Shown here: positions 36,069 through 46,200 of the stretch, piece by piece
How positions within the stretch are numbered: the stretch's first letter is position 1
Layout: each line of letters starts with the position of its first letter
Source of the DNA: Micromonospora echinospora
GTDB lineage: Bacteria > Actinomycetota > Actinomycetes > Mycobacteriales > Micromonosporaceae
NCBI RefSeq assembly: GCF_900091495.1
Contig: NZ_LT607413.1
Coordinates: forward strand, 6,525,001 to 6,589,000
Length of the DNA stretch: 64,000 bases
Reading direction: 5' to 3'
The notes under the pieces: generated by a model
Database searches by the model: none
Seen by the model: only the letters and a program-made list of their open reading frames with translations
Told to the model about the DNA's origin: nothing
Program-made: the position numbers and the translations under genes

Positions 36069-36151
36069 GACGCTCCTTACCGGGACGGGTGCTTCGGTGG
36101 GGTACGACCGGAACGCGCGCCGCCCACGCCGGCCACGTCCATGTCACGCGC

Positions 36152-36181
36152 AGGTTAAGTTTGGAATCCAAACTTTGTCAA
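36152..36181 (-). promoter_or_regulatory. Cellulase promoter with operator inside the spacer
   Basis: On the minus strand TTGACA (36181-36176) and TAACCT (36157-36152) are separated by 18 bp. The spacer is almost filled by the inverted repeat AAGTTTGG-N3-CCAAACTT (36157-36175). A protein bound there would exclude RNA polymerase, so the cellulase is probably under direct repression. Start codon ATG lies about 85 bp downstream. Confidence 0.75.
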
Positions 36182-36405
36182 TCGAGCCTACGCAATGGAT
36201 GGCGGCCGGCGTCCGCACGACCGGGAGCGGCGGACACCGGACACGAGCGGCACCACCCCGCGCTTCGACAGTGGACGCACCACGCGACCACCCAACCCGG
36301 CCGGCGCGCATCGCAACGGTTCCGGTGGGACAGCAGGCGACCACAACCCCCAGACCTCGCCGGAGCCTCGCGGGTGCCATCACCCGCCCGGCGGCGGGGC
36401 CATGG

Positions 36406-37248
36406 TCAGTATCTGGCGGCGAATATCGTGAGCTCGTCGAGCATCTCCTCGAAGACAGTCGACTTGGCGCCTGACATCGCGGTGAACTTCCTGACCCGGT
36501 TGAGGGTGTCCGCGGGACAACTGCGATCAGAGATGATCTTCTGGTTGAGGAAGTAGCCTTCGTGGGGAACGGGCGCGACGATCAGTCCGGTTCCGGCATG
36601 AAGCGCCTTGGCTGCCCCGTCGGACACGACCCGCATATCAATCTGGTAGAGCCAGATGTCCGAATGCAGCGGCACTTTTCCGACGCCGACGGCGAACGTG
36701 AGCCGCTCGATCTTCCCTGGCGAAATCTCATGCCGCACCTCACGGCGGATACTGAATGGAGTCGGCCGGTCCGGGAAAGGGATACTGACGTCATAGTGTC
36801 CTGCTATCTCGATAACATCGCCGCCCTTCTCGCAGAGCTCAACCTTCTCCGAGTAGCGAAAAGTGAAGTCCACCGCAGAAACGACCGCGATCTGGTCGCC
36901 GGTATTCTTCAACACGACATCGAGAACCGGTGAGTCCACTTCGTCCTTGCCGGCAGGATGTCCCAAGTCAAGAACGTCGGCCTGCATCCTGCTCAACTTC
37001 TCCGCCGAGAAGGCCGACACCTCGAGCTTCGGCCCGGTCGGCACAGGAGCGGGTTTCACCTGTTGATAAACGGTGAAACACAGGCCGATCAAAGTAAATA
37101 CCGTGCCGTAGACAAACGCCCTTCTAGCAGTCTTGTTGGACTCTCTCTGCAGGGCGAGCGACTCATTGTTCTCCGCGACTCCGGGCTGGCGTGCCCGCTT
37201 ACCGCCAGCTCCTTTCCTCGACTTCCTCGCCCGGGAAGGTCCTGCCAC
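36406..37248 (-). CDS. Single-pass membrane protein of unknown function
   Basis: A 280-residue protein with a very basic N-terminus (RARKSRKGAGGKRARQ), a transmembrane helix at about 45-62 (FVYGTVFTLIGLCFTVYQQV) and an outer domain of about 210 residues rich in beta structure, including SPVLDVVLKNTGDQIAVVS and SIRREVRHEISPGK. No family was recognised. Codon usage is clearly less GC-biased than in the neighbours. GTG 37248 has GGAGGAG about 10 nt upstream, inside the end of the preceding lipoprotein gene, so the two genes are co-translated. The pair may work together at the cell surface. Confidence 0.75.
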   Translation of the reverse strand: MAGPSRARKSRKGAGGKRARQPGVAENNESLALQRESNKTARRAFVYGTVFTLIGLCFTVYQQVKPAPVPTGPKLEVSAFSAEKLSRMQADVLDLGHPAGKDEVDSPVLDVVLKNTGDQIAVVSAVDFTFRYSEKVELCEKGGDVIEIAGHYDVSIPFPDRPTPFSIRREVRHEISPGKIERLTFAVGVGKVPLHSDIWLYQIDMRVVSDGAAKALHAGTGLIVAPVPHEGYFLNQKIISDRSCPADTLNRVRKFTAMSGAKSTVFEEMLDELTIFAARY

Positions 37249-37254
37249 GAAAAG

Positions 37255-38094
37255 TCACTCCTCCAGAGTTTCACGATCAGTGATCGCCGAGCGCCGGACC
37301 CAGCCGCAGGAGGTCTGACCACTGGTCGTCAGTCGGGCAAGAAGGAAGTTCTGCCCTGTCGCGAACACCTCGACGCGGTCATACACCTTCGCTTCCTCGA
37401 TTTCCGGGGCTGCTTCCTCCGGGGCAACCCTGGCGGTGACGGGACTCCTGACAGCCGCCTCCTTCATGCCCTCCGCAAAGCAGTCCTTGTCCGGAGCGCC
37501 GGGGATTGGGCGGACGCGAACGGGATAGCTGTCCCGCAAACCCACCACGTACTGGTAACTCTTGGTCGGCGGCTCAGCGCACGCAGCCTGCCGGCTCTTC
37601 AGGAAGGTCGACACCCGGAACCCGGCTTCCGCCGGGTGGACCTCCGTCTCGCCCGCGTCGCACCTCGAATGCCGATAGAAAGGGTAGTGCAGTTGCTGCG
37701 CAGACCCGTCCTGCCAGATCCAGATGTACCAGGACAACAGCCCGCCCTGGTCGGCCGACTGCAACGCAAGCGCGGCGTCTTCGTCGCCGTCGCCGTCCAC
37801 GTCAGCGAAAACCGGGGACCCGGAGAGCTCGTACGTATGGATTTCACCGTGCGATGAGGGCGAATTGATACTGCCCAGGAATTTCCCGTCCTCCAGCTTC
37901 AACTGGAGCAGAGCGGGCGCCTCGTCCACTGGATAATCCAGCCACAAGGCGTTTTTGAAGTCGAATGAGCGAATGCTCTGATCGAGATTGTCCGGCTGCT
38001 TGTCGTCGGTACGGGGCGACGAGCAACCAGCAAGGGCGGCCACCAGAGTCAAGACCGTCAGCGACACCCAGGACGATCCACGGAAGTCCGGCAC
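37255..38094 (-). CDS. Lipoprotein with FG-GAP-like and SH3-like segments
   Basis: A 279-residue predicted lipoprotein. The signal ends in the lipobox LAGC with Cys24 as the lipidated residue. FADVDGDGDEDAALAL (about 96-111) is the calcium-binding loop of FG-GAP/VCBS-type repeats, here as a single copy. The last 45 residues (VYDRVEVFATGQNFLLARL, then CGWVRRSAI) look like a bacterial SH3 domain. The start is a GTG with AGGATC upstream; an internal GTG 9 codons later is also possible. Six bases separate it from the following membrane-protein gene. It probably binds envelope or extracellular ligands; no enzyme activity is suggested. Confidence 0.75.
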   Translation of the reverse strand: MPDFRGSSWVSLTVLTLVAALAGCSSPRTDDKQPDNLDQSIRSFDFKNALWLDYPVDEAPALLQLKLEDGKFLGSINSPSSHGEIHTYELSGSPVFADVDGDGDEDAALALQSADQGGLLSWYIWIWQDGSAQQLHYPFYRHSRCDAGETEVHPAEAGFRVSTFLKSRQAACAEPPTKSYQYVVGLRDSYPVRVRPIPGAPDKDCFAEGMKEAAVRSPVTARVAPEEAAPEIEEAKVYDRVEVFATGQNFLLARLTTSGQTSCGWVRRSAITDRETLEE

Positions 38095-39020
38095 GCCGGA
38101 GATCCTACTACGTGGCGTTTATTTCTCAAGGTGGTGAGTTCCAAGTGGAGGAAAGATCTTGATGGCGGATCGCACGCCCCGGTAAGTGCGGTAGCTATGG
38201 AGATCCCTTTTCGTCGCGAGGGCCTGGTCACGCCTCGGCCTGGCTCTTTCCGTCTACCAGGTCGACGAGCGGGAAGTACCGTCCGCTCGCGGCAGGGGTG
38301 GTCCCTACCGCCAGCGACTCCACCAGCCGGGCACCGACACGGTGCCGTTGGTCCCGTCCGCCCACGTCTCCGGTCCGATGTCTTGTGTGGATCGTGTGCC
38401 ACCCCACCCAGCGGCAAGCCGAGCGGCAGCCGTGGCCCTGGCTGGCATGGAGGGCAGCATGTCCGGATCGGAGGCCCAGCTCCTGTATGGACGGCAGCGG
38501 CTGGCGCGCCTGGCCCCGGGCAGCTCGTCACGGGTCGCCGCCCTGTACGGCTTCACCCGCAGCAACACGAGCCTGTCGCCTGGTCGACGCGTGGCGGGCC
38601 GGCGCGCCCCACCTGGCCGGCCCGACAGTCGCCCTGGCCCTCGCAGTGCCGCCTACCGTGCACCGGAAACACGCCGCAGCGCGCACCGAAGTCGGCGTGG
38701 TGGTACGTGACCCACGGGTGACGCGAAAGCTCGTCGCTCACTTCACCGCGCTGCTGAGCCGGCAGGGCGGCCCGCTGGAGCCGGTCCACTGAGAAGGAAA
38801 TTTCGTACAAGACCCAGTACGTCCGGGAAAGTCAGTATTTGAGGATGAGAACCGGCTCCACACCCGTACGACACGACAGCACCAGCGACATGACGCGCCC
38901 GGCCAGGCGGTCCGTAGCGGCCGCCCCCGGCAGCGGCTCCGGCCCGCACGCCGACCGTACCGCCCGCCCAGCCCTTCCCCGGCAGGTGGCCCCCACCCGT
39001 AGCGGACGGGGGTGGCACCG
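38095..39020. other. Long intergenic region without an intact gene
   Basis: This 926-bp stretch separates the lipoprotein gene from the EamA transporter gene. Apart from the decayed coding segment at 38460-38792, no frame in it has convincing codon bias. About 170 bases after 38793 are partly AT-richer (GAAATTTCGTAC, GTCAGTATTTGAGG) and may hold a promoter. No structured RNA or repeat was recognised. Confidence 0.5.
38460..38792 (+). pseudogene. Decayed coding remnant
   Basis: Protein-like sequence occurs in two successive frames. The first is MSGSEAQLLYGRQRLARLAP followed by VAALYGFTRSNTS. In a shifted frame near 38577 comes VDAWRAGAPHLAGPTVALAL, then TEVGVVVRDPRVTRKLVAHF, to a stop at 38792. 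The frame change and absence of a clean start suggest a disrupted gene. I do not recognise the family, and the evidence is codon pattern only. Confidence 0.35.
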
Positions 39021-40043
39021 ATGACCGGAGGTGGAAGCGCGACGGTCGCCCGGACCGACAACCGGGGTGGCGTCTCCGTCGACGCGCATCTGTACCTGCT
39101 CACCACCATGGCCCTCTTCGGCAGCGCCTTCGCCAGTTCCAAGGTGGTCGTCGGTCACCTGCCCCACCAGGTCGCGGCGGTGCTGCGCTTCGGCGGCGGG
39201 GCGGTCATCCTGCTGCTGATCACGCTCGCCATCAGCCGGCGCGGCACCGGGACCTTCTCCTGGCGGGACGCGCTGCGCGCCGGGGCCGTCGGACTGCTGG
39301 GCGTCTTCGGATACAACGTCTTCTTCTTCTGGGGCCTCTCCCTCGCCCCGTCCATCGACGGCAGCGTCATCGTGCCCGTCCTCAGCCCGGTGATCACCAC
39401 CGCCGTGATGCTCGTCGTCAGCCGGGAACGCCCCTCCAGCTCCCGGCTGACCGGCCTTCTGCTCGGCCTCGGCGGCGCGGTGGTGTTCTTCCTCGGCGCC
39501 GGGGTCGCCATCGACAGCCGCCGGCTCACCGGGGACCTGGTCTACCTCGCCGGCGCGGTGGCCTGGGCCGCGTACAGCATCACCTCCAAGCGGGTGCTGA
39601 ACCGGATGGACCCGCTGCGGGCGACCACCTCGGGCACGGTGGTCGGCGCGCTGGCCCTGGCGGTGTTCGCGGCCCCCTCGGTCGGGGACGCCGACTGGTC
39701 GGCGGTTCCCGGGCACGTCTGGGTCAACGTCGTCTATCTCGCCGTCGGCCCGACCGCCGTGGCGTACCTCTTCTACTACCGGGGGTTGCGCGCGGTGAGC
39801 CCCACCACCGCGACGGTGATGATGTTCTCCTCACCGCTGTTCGGCATCACCTGCTCGGTGGCGTTCCTCGGCGAGTCGTTCCACGCCCTTCAGGTGGTCG
39901 GCGCCCTCATCATGCTGGTCGGCGCGCTGCTGGCGGTGGGGGGACAGTTCGTCCGCCGCGACCCGCCGGCGGCGGAACAGGTGCCGGACCGCGCCGGGGT
40001 CGCGTCGGAGGACGAGAGCCGGGACCGTACCGGCCAGGGCTGA
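39021..40043 (+). CDS. EamA/DMT-superfamily transporter
   Basis: A 340-residue protein with ten transmembrane helices arranged as two EamA halves: TTMALFGSAFASSKVVVG near residue 28 and YLAGAVAWAAYSITSKRVL near 175. These proteins usually export amino acids or other small metabolites. ATG 39021 has GGGGGTGG upstream; GTG 39012 is an in-frame alternative. The 3' end overlaps the convergent AraC-type regulator gene by 134 bp, so the pair may interfere with each other transcriptionally. Substrate unknown. Confidence 0.85.
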   Translation: MTGGGSATVARTDNRGGVSVDAHLYLLTTMALFGSAFASSKVVVGHLPHQVAAVLRFGGGAVILLLITLAISRRGTGTFSWRDALRAGAVGLLGVFGYNVFFFWGLSLAPSIDGSVIVPVLSPVITTAVMLVVSRERPSSSRLTGLLLGLGGAVVFFLGAGVAIDSRRLTGDLVYLAGAVAWAAYSITSKRVLNRMDPLRATTSGTVVGALALAVFAAPSVGDADWSAVPGHVWVNVVYLAVGPTAVAYLFYYRGLRAVSPTTATVMMFSSPLFGITCSVAFLGESFHALQVVGALIMLVGALLAVGGQFVRRDPPAAEQVPDRAGVASEDESRDRTGQG

Positions 40044-40848
40044 AACCAAGGATCCGCTTGAAGTGACGGTTCAGGTGCGACTGGTCGTAGAAGCCCACCG
40101 CGGCTGCCGCCTGCCCGGCGGGGAGGCCGTCGCGCAGCAGACGTCGGGCCAGGTCGACCCGACGGGAGATCACGTACTGGTGCGGCCCGATGCCGTACTC
40201 GCGGGAGAACGCCCGGACCAGGTAGGTGGCGTTGACGTGCAGGGCCAGCGACGCCTCGCGCAGGCTGACCCCCTCGACGACCCGCTCCTCGAGCAGGTCA
40301 CGGAGGCGGTGTGCGATGCGGGGGTCGGGCGGGGCGCCGGGTGGCGGTGCCTCCCGCCGATCCAGGTGCGCCCGCAGCCGCTCCGTCACGAGGGCGAGGT
40401 GGCTCTCCGCCGCCAGGTCGTCGCCCGATTCCGTGAGCAGGTCGTGTAGCTGGTCGATCCGCCGCCAGAGCAGCGGGTCGACCAGCCGGGGCCGCGCCAC
40501 GGCCGGACCGACCAACCGGTCGTCGAGGTGCGACGAGTCGAGGTAGAGCACCCGTTTGCGGAACCCGTGCGGGGTCATCGGAGCGCCGTTGTGTGGCACG
40601 TGTGGCGGCAGCAGGGTCACGACCGGCCGGAACGCGTCGTGTTCCCGGCCGTCGAGGTCGTACCGGACGGCCCCGTCGTCGACGATCAGCAGCGCCCACG
40701 TGTCGTGCAGGTGCATCGGGTAGATGTGGTCGGTGAAACGGGCGTGCAGGACCTCCGTGATCCCACCGACGGAGGGCGACCACGCGCGCACATCCGGACG
40801 CTTCCGCACCCGGCCGACTGTAAACGGCGGTGGCCCGTCCCAGGCCAC
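39910..40848 (-). CDS. AraC-family transcriptional regulator
   Basis: A 312-residue regulator. The N-terminal cupin-like sensor (about 25-120, with HARFTDHIYPMHLHDTWALL and LLPPHVPH) is followed by the double helix-turn-helix (about 185-275: SLREASLALHVNATYLVRAF, then AVGFYDQSHLNRHFKRILGF). The last 35 residues are Pro/Arg-rich and lie wholly within the overlap with the EamA gene. A DMT transporter beside this type of regulator is common, so it may control the convergent transporter in response to its substrate. That is inference. Confidence 0.85.
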   Translation of the reverse strand: MAWDGPPPFTVGRVRKRPDVRAWSPSVGGITEVLHARFTDHIYPMHLHDTWALLIVDDGAVRYDLDGREHDAFRPVVTLLPPHVPHNGAPMTPHGFRKRVLYLDSSHLDDRLVGPAVARPRLVDPLLWRRIDQLHDLLTESGDDLAAESHLALVTERLRAHLDRREAPPPGAPPDPRIAHRLRDLLEERVVEGVSLREASLALHVNATYLVRAFSREYGIGPHQYVISRRVDLARRLLRDGLPAGQAAAAVGFYDQSHLNRHFKRILGFSPGRYGPGSRPPTRPRRGPAPVPPPAGRGGRTVPPPPAARRPA

Positions 40849-40930
40849 CGACTCCGGCCCGGGTCGGGGCGCCTCGTGGGCCGGGCCTCGCGGGCTACGA
40901 GGCGTCGACAGGCTGCGACGGGTCGGCGGG

Positions 40931-42325
40931 CTACGACGCGTCGGCGGGCTCGGCCGCCGGCGGGGGCATCTGGCGTAGCCGGCCGACCGGGGAGAGCAGG
41001 ATCGGCACCAGCATGACGATGGCGGCGGCCGACATCACGAAGAGCGCCTGACGGACACCGATCGCGCCGCCGAGCACCCCGCCGACCGGAGCGCCGATCG
41101 CGCCGAAACCGACCATGAGCATCCGCATGGCGGCGTTCATCCGACCGAGCAGCGCGCGGGGCGTGATCGTCTGCCGGAGGCTGAGCACCACGATGTTGCC
41201 GGTCGTGACACCGCCGAACATGAGGAGGTACAGCGCGGTGTAGAGCGCCACCCGGACCGGCGGTGTCCCGCCAACCACCGGGATCAGCGCGCAGGCGGCG
41301 AAGGCGACCGCCAGCGATCCCACATAGACCCGGCCGAGCCGGAACCGGGCCAGCAGCCGGCTGGTGACGAGCGCGCCGCCGATACCACCGACCGCGCCGA
41401 CCGAGAAGACGAGTCCCAGCAGGGCCGGGTCCAGGCCCTGGTCGCTGACCACGTAGACGAGGAAGAGCGACTGCACGCCGGCGGTGATGAAGTTGCAGGC
41501 GGCCCCGACCAGGGCGATGGCCCGCAGGTACCCGTCGCCGATCACCCAGCGCAGCCCCTCGCCGAGTTCGGCCGACAGCCTGCGCCGGCGGGCCGGTGCG
41601 GGCGGGACGGGCTCCCGGGTCCGGATCAGCGCCAGCGCGATCGTCGAGACGAGGTAGGAGAGCGCGTCCAGGGCCAGGGTGACCGGGGCGGTCAGCGCGC
41701 CAACCAGCGCACCGCCCAGGGAGGGGCCGGCCGCGTCGGCCGCCGAGGAGGTCGCGCCGAGCTTGCCGTTGGCCACGACGAGCTGCTTCGGGTCGCGCAC
41801 CAGGACCGGGACGTAGGACATCCAGCACACGTCGAACAGGACGGTGGCGACGCCGACGCCGAAGGTGACCGCGAAGAGCGCCCAGAGGTGGAGCTGGTCG
41901 ACGGTGGCGAGCAACGGGACGGCCCCGATCAGGACCAGCCGGGCGAGGTTGGCCCCGATCAGGACCGGTCGGCGGCGGCTGCGGTCCACCCACACCCCGA
42001 AGGGAAGGGCGAACAGCAGGAACGGGACGAGTTGCAGGAACCGGAGCACGCCCAGCTCCTCCGGCCCCGCGCCCAGGGTGAGGACGGCGGTCAGGGGCAG
42101 CGCCAACGCGGTGATCTGGCTGCCGAAGAGCGAGACCCCCTCGCCGAACCAGAACCGGCGGAAGTCGGCGTTGTGCCGTAGCCGCCGCGCTGGCGAGTCG
42201 GGGGTGTCGGCGGGGTCCGGCGCCGGCGCGGTGACGGCCGTCGGCGCCGGACCGCTACCGGCGGCCACCGACGCGGGGGCCGGTTGGATGCCCGGGGTGG
42301 GCGGGGGTGCGTCGGTGGTGGACAC
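40931..42325 (-). CDS. MFS transporter of the right-hand biosynthetic cluster
   Basis: A 464-residue major facilitator with a Pro/Ala-rich cytoplasmic N-terminus of about 45 residues and twelve predicted helices. RRFWFGEGVSLFGSQITALA at about 51-70 and VWVDRSRRRPVLIGANLARL near 112 are typical of enterobactin-exporter-like (MFS_3) proteins. GTG 42325 has GGAG about 10 nt upstream. It lies directly after the NRPS and thioesterase genes on the same strand, so product export or self-protection is likely. A strong hairpin separates it from the thioesterase gene, so its expression may be reduced or independent. Confidence 0.85.
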   Translation of the reverse strand: MSTTDAPPPTPGIQPAPASVAAGSGPAPTAVTAPAPDPADTPDSPARRLRHNADFRRFWFGEGVSLFGSQITALALPLTAVLTLGAGPEELGVLRFLQLVPFLLFALPFGVWVDRSRRRPVLIGANLARLVLIGAVPLLATVDQLHLWALFAVTFGVGVATVLFDVCWMSYVPVLVRDPKQLVVANGKLGATSSAADAAGPSLGGALVGALTAPVTLALDALSYLVSTIALALIRTREPVPPAPARRRRLSAELGEGLRWVIGDGYLRAIALVGAACNFITAGVQSLFLVYVVSDQGLDPALLGLVFSVGAVGGIGGALVTSRLLARFRLGRVYVGSLAVAFAACALIPVVGGTPPVRVALYTALYLLMFGGVTTGNIVVLSLRQTITPRALLGRMNAAMRMLMVGFGAIGAPVGGVLGGAIGVRQALFVMSAAAIVMLVPILLSPVGRLRQMPPPAAEPADAS

Positions 42326-42356
42326 GGTGGCATCTCCAGGTTCGACGGGACGAGAC

Positions 42357-42394
42357 GGTGGGGCCGCCGGTCCACGGTGACCGGCGGCCCCACC
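42357..42394 (-). terminator. Hairpin between thioesterase and MFS genes
   Basis: GGTGGGGCCGCCGGT (42357-42371) pairs perfectly with ACCGGCGGCCCCACC (42380-42394) around an 8-nt loop. It lies 72 bp after the thioesterase stop and about 30 bp before the MFS start, so it may terminate or attenuate read-through. Confidence 0.7.
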
Positions 42395-42466
42395 CGGACG
42401 ATCAGGCCCGACGTGACCGGTGGCCCGCTCCGGGGGCGGTCCGGATCCGACGGTCCCGGGGGAACG

Positions 42467-43285
42467 TCACCCCGCCGCCGGCGTCGACCGGTCCGGGCCG
42501 GACGGGTCGACCTTGGCGAGGACCTCGGTGACGGTGGTGGCGAGTCGGGTGAGCGACTCACCGACCCAGATCGACATGTGGTCGCCCGGCACGACGTGGG
42601 TGGTGACCTGGTCGGCCCAGTCGATCCAGCGCATCCGCTCCGCCGGGGAGCGGTCCGCCCGGACGAGCTGCACCGGCCCGGGATAGCGTCCGGTCATCTG
42701 GTGGCCGATCAGCGCCTCGGTGTTGGCCCGGAAGACCGCGTAACGGGACCGCAGCACGGCCATCTCCAGGGCGTCGTCGTCGAGCTCGGCGCCGGTCGGC
42801 GGCGGGGCCGCCAGGACCCGCGCCAGCTCGGTGACCTGCTCGTCGGAGACCGCGTCGCCCCCGGTGGTCTCCATCAGGAACCGCCGCAGGATGTCCGCCT
42901 CCGGCGGGCGCTGGAACACCCTCGGCACCGGGCTGTCCATCATGATCAGCGCGCCGACCCGGACGCCGGCGGCGCGGAGCCGGAGGGCCAGTTCGAAGGC
43001 GACCAGTCCCCCCAGCGACCAGCCCAGCAGGTGCACCGGCGTTCCCGGGGCGGCCGGGGGCAGGGCGGCGAAGTGTGCCTCGACCAGTTCGGCGAGGGAG
43101 CCGACCGGCGGTCGGTCCCCCTCCAGGCCCGGCGCCTCCAGGCCGAAGACCGGCTGCTGGGCACCCAGCAGGCGGGCCAGCCCGGAGTAGCAGTACACGG
43201 ATCCGCTGGCCGGGTGGACGCAGTAGAGCGGCGGCAGGTCACCCGAGGGTTGCAGGGGGACCAGGGTGGTCGGTTCAGTGGGCAC
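42467..43285 (-). CDS. Free-standing thioesterase (alpha/beta hydrolase, NRPS TE-like)
   Basis: A 272-residue thioesterase resembling the TE domains at the end of NRPSs. LYCVHPASGSVYCYSGLARL (20-39) and the nucleophile elbow GWSLGG with Ser90 are clear; the catalytic His lies in PGDHMS near residue 245. GTG 43285 overlaps the NRPS 3' end by 11 bp. As the NRPS ends right after its carrier domain, this protein probably releases its product in trans, although an editing role is possible. PGLEGDRPP and VHLLGWSLGG are closer to terminal TEs than to type II enzymes. Confidence 0.85.
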   Translation of the reverse strand: MPTEPTTLVPLQPSGDLPPLYCVHPASGSVYCYSGLARLLGAQQPVFGLEAPGLEGDRPPVGSLAELVEAHFAALPPAAPGTPVHLLGWSLGGLVAFELALRLRAAGVRVGALIMMDSPVPRVFQRPPEADILRRFLMETTGGDAVSDEQVTELARVLAAPPPTGAELDDDALEMAVLRSRYAVFRANTEALIGHQMTGRYPGPVQLVRADRSPAERMRWIDWADQVTTHVVPGDHMSIWVGESLTRLATTVTEVLAKVDPSGPDRSTPAAG

Positions 43286-46200
43286 GGGCGGTGCCTCCCT
43301 CCGGGTCGGTGGTCCCGGCGGCGTCCCGCGCGGCGACCAGGTCGTCGATGGCGGCGGCGATGGTGCGGACGGTCGCCGAGCCGTAGAGCAGCCGGACCCG
43401 GACGGTCACGCCGAACTCGCGGTTGAGTCGGCTGACCACCCGGGTGGCCTGGAGCGAGCTGCCACCGAGCTGGAACAGGTTCGCGTCGGCGCCGACCCGG
43501 GGCAGTGACAGCACCCCGGCGAGGATCCCGGCGACCCGGGCCTCGGTGGGGGTGGCCGGTTCCTCGAACGTCGACGCGTCGTCGAACTCCGTCACCGGCG
43601 GCTGGGGCAGCGCGTCCCGGTCGACCTTCCCGCTGGTCGTGGTGGGCAGCGTGTCGAGCACCATGACGGTCGCCGGAACCATGTACGTGGGCAGGTGCTC
43701 ACCGGCGTACCGGCGCAGCTCGGCGGTGGACGGCGGGGTCGTGTCGGCGGGCACCACGTAGCCGACGATCTGGTTCTCGCCCCGGGCGTCGGGGCGCAGC
43801 GCGGTGACCGCCAGGCCGACCGTGGGGTGACCGGCCAGCACCGCCTCGATCTCGCCGAGCTCGATCCGCAGGCCGCGCAGCTTGACCTGGTGGTCGAGGC
43901 GGCCGAGGAACTCCAACTGCCCGTCGGCCGTCCAGCGCACCAGATCGCCGCTGCGGTAGACCCGGGCCCCGGGGTGGAACGGGTCCGGCCGGAAACGCGC
44001 GGCGTCGAGGTCGGGCAGGTTGAGGTAGCCCCGGCTGAGTCCCTCGTCACCGCCGATGAGCAGCTCACCGGGGACACCGACGGGGGCCAGGTCGCCGGTG
44101 GCGTCGACCACGTACACCCGCCGGTCGAGCATCGGCACGCCGATCGGTGGGCTGGACCGCCAGGTCCGGTGCGCGCACTCGTGGCTGGTGCAGCCGACGG
44201 TGGCCTCGGTCGGCCCGTAGACGTTGAGCATCCGCCGGCCGGGCAGGTTCCACCGGTTGACCAGGTCGCCCGGGGCCGCCTCCCCACCAACCATGATCTT
44301 GCGGAGGTCCGGGTAGGGCGCGGGCTCCATCAGGGCCATCATGGCCGGCGGGACGCAGATGTAGCTGACCCGCTCGGCGCGCATCAGGTCGGCGACCTGC
44401 TCCGGGCTGCCGACCACGTCCGGTGGCACCAGCACCAGCGTCGCGCCCACCGTGAGGCCGGTGAAGGTCTCCCCCTGGCACATGTCGAACGCCAGGGCGT
44501 TGAACTGGAGCATCCGGTCGTCCGGCGTCAGGTCGAAGATCCGCTGGTAGCCGGTGGCGAACGCGTTGAGCGCCCGGTGCTCGATCTGCACCCCCTTGGG
44601 ACGGCCGGTCGAGCCGGAGGTGAAGAGCACGTAGGCCAGGCTGTCCCGGTCGGCCCACTCGGTCAGCGGGCCCTCCACGGCCTCGATCGCCGGCCATTCG
44701 GTGTCGAGTGCGACGGCCGTCCAGCCGTCGGCGGCCGGCAGCCGGTCGAGGAGGTCGGACCGGGTGAGCACCAGCCGCGCGCCGGTGTCCCGGATGGCGT
44801 AGTCGAGCCGGCTGGCCGGGTGGTCGGGGTCCAGCACCGCGAAGGCGGCGCCGGCCTTGAGCACGCCGAGCAGGGCGACCAGGGTGTCCAGGTCACGGCG
44901 GATCACCAGGGGGACGATCTCCTGGTGGGTGACGCCCTTCGCGCGCAGGTAGCGGGCGAGCTGGCCGGCGCGGCGGTCCAGTTCGGCGTAGGTCAGGCTC
45001 CGGCCCTCGAAGACCACCGCCGGGTGATCCGGCAGCGCGGCGGCGGTCCGGGCGATCCGCACGTGGACCGGGTCGGGGTACGGCTCGGCGCGTTCCGCCG
45101 TGCCCCAGGCGAGCAGCCGGGCGCGTTCGGCGTCACCGACCACCGGCACCCGGGAGACCGGCACGGACGGGTCGGGCAGCACGCCGGCCAGGACGGTCTC
45201 CAGGTGCCCGGCGAGCGCCTCCACCCGCCAGCGGTCGAAGAGGTCGGTGGCGTACTCGATGGTGGTCCGCACCCCGTCGGTGGACTCGACGAAGGTGACC
45301 GTGAGGTCGAAGCGGGACCGTCCGGTCGTCTGGGAGATCGGCTCGACCGTCAGGCCGGCGAGGTCCAGGTTCGCGCCGGAGTTGGCGTCCCCGAGCATCT
45401 GCACGGAGATCTGGAACAGCGGGTTGCGACCGGGGTCGCGGGTGGGGCGGACCCGCTCGACGACCCGTTCGAAGGGGACGCTGGCGTAGTCGAGGGCGTC
45501 GAGCGTCCGGTCGGTCAGCCGGTCGAGCAGGTCGGCGAAGGTGGGGTCACCGGCGAGGTCGGCGCGGAGCACGACCATGTTGGCGAAGAGCCCGACGAGC
45601 TGCTCCACCTCGGGGGTGTCCCGTCCCGTCATGGTCATCCCGAGCGGGATGTCCGGCTGGCCGGTGTAGCGGTTGACCACGATGGTCAGGGCGGCGGTCA
45701 GCACGGTGAACAGGGTGGTGCCCCGCTCCTGGGCCACCGCGCGGGCCCGCCGCACGAGCGGGGCGGGAAGCCGGACGTCGACCAGGTCGCCGTGGAAGGT
45801 CTGGGTCGCCGGTCGGGGCCGGTCGGCCGGCAGGTCCACCACGGGCACTCCGGCGAGCTGACTCTCCCAGTACCGCAGGCCGTCCTCGGTGCCCTGCTCG
45901 GTGAGTTCCTTGCGCTGCCGGACGATGTGCTCGACGTACGTGCCGCCGTCGCCGTCGGGCGCGACGGCGGGCTCCCGACCCGCCCGGTAGGCCGCGTACG
46001 CGGCGGAGAGCTCCCGGTTGACGATCCCGGTGGACCAGCCGTCGGTAACGATGTGGTGGATCGTGACGCAGAGCAGGTGTTCCCGGTCGTCGAAGCGGAC
46101 GAGCCGGAACCGGTACAGCGGGCCGGCGGTCAGGTCGAACGGGGTGGCCGCCTCCTCCCGGGCGATCCGGGCCACCTGCCGGTCGCGGTCGGCGGCGTCG

